From the NCBI GenBank assembly GCA_003478935.1, contig QUFP01000012.1:1-64000 (forward strand): 64,000 bases of DNA, written 5' to 3'. The notes under the pieces are model-generated. The model saw only the letters and a list, made by a program, of their open reading frames with translations, was not told the origin of the DNA and made no database searches. How positions within the stretch are numbered: the first letter of the stretch is position 1; the number at the start of each line of letters is the position of its first letter. Below are positions 62,856 to 64,000 of this stretch, piece by piece. Source of the DNA: Firmicutes bacterium AF25-13AC (GTDB taxonomy: Bacteria > Bacillota > Clostridia > Lachnospirales > Lachnospiraceae). The position numbers were made by a program, and so were the translations under genes.

Positions 62856-64000
62856 TTACTTTTTTCTTCTGTAATCTGGTAAGATCTTCGGAGATACCTC
62901 ATCGGTATGGATGCCTGCTGCCTCACACTCCTTCTCGAAGTTGTCAACATGCTCCAGTGTCAGATCAGACAGTGTAACATTCTTAAACTGCTTACCTGCT
63001 TCCTGACCTGCATTACGACCGAATACGATAACATCCAGAAGTGAGTTACCCATCAGACGGTTTCTTCCATGAACACCACCTGCTGCCTCACCTGCAACAT
63101 ACAGATTCTCAACATCAGACATACCATTTACGCTGACACGAACACCACCGTTCTGGTAATGCAGTGTTGGGTAAATTACGATCGGCACCTTTCTCATATC
63201 GATGTCATATCTTAAGTACATACGAAGCATACCTGGAAGTCTCTTCTCCAGAGTTCCCTCGCCGTGGATTGCATCGATCATCGGGCTATCCAGCCAGATA
63301 CCATCGCGAAGTGGTGTATGAACACCGTTTCCTCTGGATACCTCACGGATTACACCAGATGCAGCAACGTCTCTGGTCTCCAGTGGATGCATAAATGCCT
63401 CACCGTTTACATTGACGAACTGTGCGCCCATGGAACGAACCTTCTCAGTTACGAGTGCACCGTAGATCTGAGATGGGAATGCAACACCAGTTGGATGATA
63501 CTGTAAGGTATCCTGATACAGAAGTCTTGCACCTGCACGGTAAGCAAGTACCAGACCATCTGCTGTTGCACCGTAGTGGTTGGATGTTGGGAATCCCTGA
63601 TAGTGAAGTCTTCCTGCACCACCAGTTGCGATGATTACGCACTTTGCACGAGCGATTAAGATCTCACCTGTCTCCATGTTCTGTAAAACAGCACCAGCTG
63701 CCTTACCCTCAGTATCCTTGATGATCTCGATTGCAGATGTGAAATCAACAACCGGGATCTTACGGTTCTGAACCTCATCACGAAGAACTCTCATGATCTC
63801 AGCACCAGAGTAGTCTGCTGCTGCATGCATTCTCTTTCTGGAAGTTCCGCCGCCGTGTGTGGTAATCATGTTGCCGTCCTTATCCTTATCAAACAGAACG
63901 CCAAGGTCATTTAACCACTTGATACAATCTGGTCCGTCCATAACAAGCTTCTCAACAAGCTCTGGAACGTTTGCGAAATGTCCGCCACCCATTACATCTA
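62856..64000 (-). CDS. fumarate reductase/succinate dehydrogenase flavoprotein subunit, partial
   Basis: C-terminal 381 residues; the frame stays open through the window edge, so the N-terminal FAD GxGxxG part lies beyond 64,000. Visible: THGGGTSRKRMHAAADYSGAE, IATGGAGRLHYQGFPTSNHYGATADG, DTLQYHPTG (active-site region), and YVAGEAAGGVHGRNRLMGNSLLDVIVFGR near the end, which contacts FAD. Such proteins reduce fumarate to succinate or oxidise L-aspartate in related forms. The HGRNR and HPTG residues support a working C4-dicarboxylate enzyme. Partner iron-sulfur subunits are not in the window. Confidence 0.9.
   Translation of the reverse strand, partial: DVMGGGHFANVPELVEKLVMDGPDCIKWLNDLGVLFDKDKDGNMITTHGGGTSRKRMHAAADYSGAEIMRVLRDEVQNRKIPVVDFTSAIEIIKDTEGKAAGAVLQNMETGEILIARAKCVIIATGGAGRLHYQGFPTSNHYGATADGLVLAYRAGARLLYQDTLQYHPTGVAFPSQIYGALVTEKVRSMGAQFVNVNGEAFMHPLETRDVAASGVIREVSRGNGVHTPLRDGIWLDSPMIDAIHGEGTLEKRLPGMLRMYLRYDIDMRKVPIVIYPTLHYQNGGVRVSVNGMSDVENLYVAGEAAGGVHGRNRLMGNSLLDVIVFGRNAGQEAGKQFKNVTLSDLTLEHVDNFEKECEAAGIHTDEVSPKILPDYRRKK

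Noticed and set aside
1..64000. tRNA, rRNA, CRISPR arrays, prophage or insertion sequences
   Set aside because: Read for on both strands; no cloverleaf-like genes, regular spacer repeats, transposases, integrases or phage proteins were recognised.

Overview
The window looks like chromosomal DNA of an anaerobic, spore-forming Lachnospiraceae (Clostridia) bacterium. The support is an ftsZ-spoIIGA-sigE block, a sigG gene, a sodium-pump decarboxylase operon, DUF5685/DUF4867/DUF3343 proteins and strong AGGAGG-type ribosome sites. No tRNA, rRNA, CRISPR array, phage or insertion sequence was recognised. Most genes are on the minus strand.

Layout. 1-4,900: a broken signal-peptidase-like gene and its coiled-coil partner, a YprB-type exonuclease, and an operon of a flavoprotein, cmk, ispH and an S1-domain protein. 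6,200-12,000: a five-gene biotin-dependent Na+-pump decarboxylase operon (carboxyltransferase, OadG-like lipoprotein, biotin carrier, OadB, OadA/5S). 12,100-19,900: M18 aminopeptidase; a minus-strand group pepF, nitroreductase, D-Ala-D-Ala carboxypeptidase, DUF3343, PdaA-like deacetylase; a HAD phosphatase. 19,900-30,100: sigG, an AlgI/AlgX-like O-acetylation pair, a J-domain/DUF5685/zinc-ribbon operon, then sigE, spoIIGA and ftsZ. 30,200-41,000: a division and cell-wall (dcw) cluster rsmH, ftsL, two class B penicillin-binding proteins, murD, ftsW, murA, ftsQ; mraY and murG are absent from their usual places. 41,300-46,400: ychF, a UvrD-like helicase, DUF1292, gltX. 46,700-49,700: DUF4867, sugar isomerase and fructose-6-phosphate-aldolase-like genes. 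49,900-64,000: two polysaccharide deacetylases, a DUF4143 ATPase, an aminotransferase, a secreted DUF885 hydrolase, a YgbA-like protein, a CydDC-like exporter, an AspT/YidE-type transporter and an edge-truncated fumarate-reductase-like flavoprotein.

Two things stand out. First, an interspersed family (R1) of about 169 bp occurs in four full copies and one shortened copy. Every copy is in the sense orientation just after a stop codon, and in two cases the first TGA of the element is itself the stop. The copies share a four-helix fold whose stems change by compensatory pairs, so this looks like a structured 3'-UTR RNA, possibly mobile. A second family (R2) forms long rod-like hairpins, again with a compensatory change. 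I cannot assign either to a known RNA class.

Second, five otherwise intact long genes are each broken by one or two single-base losses (seven sites, with an eighth possible in the signal-peptidase-like gene). Each loss can be repaired by adding one base, usually within a short run, and every repaired length is a multiple of three. This points to base under-calling in the sequence rather than real gene decay, especially as essential cell-wall genes are hit.
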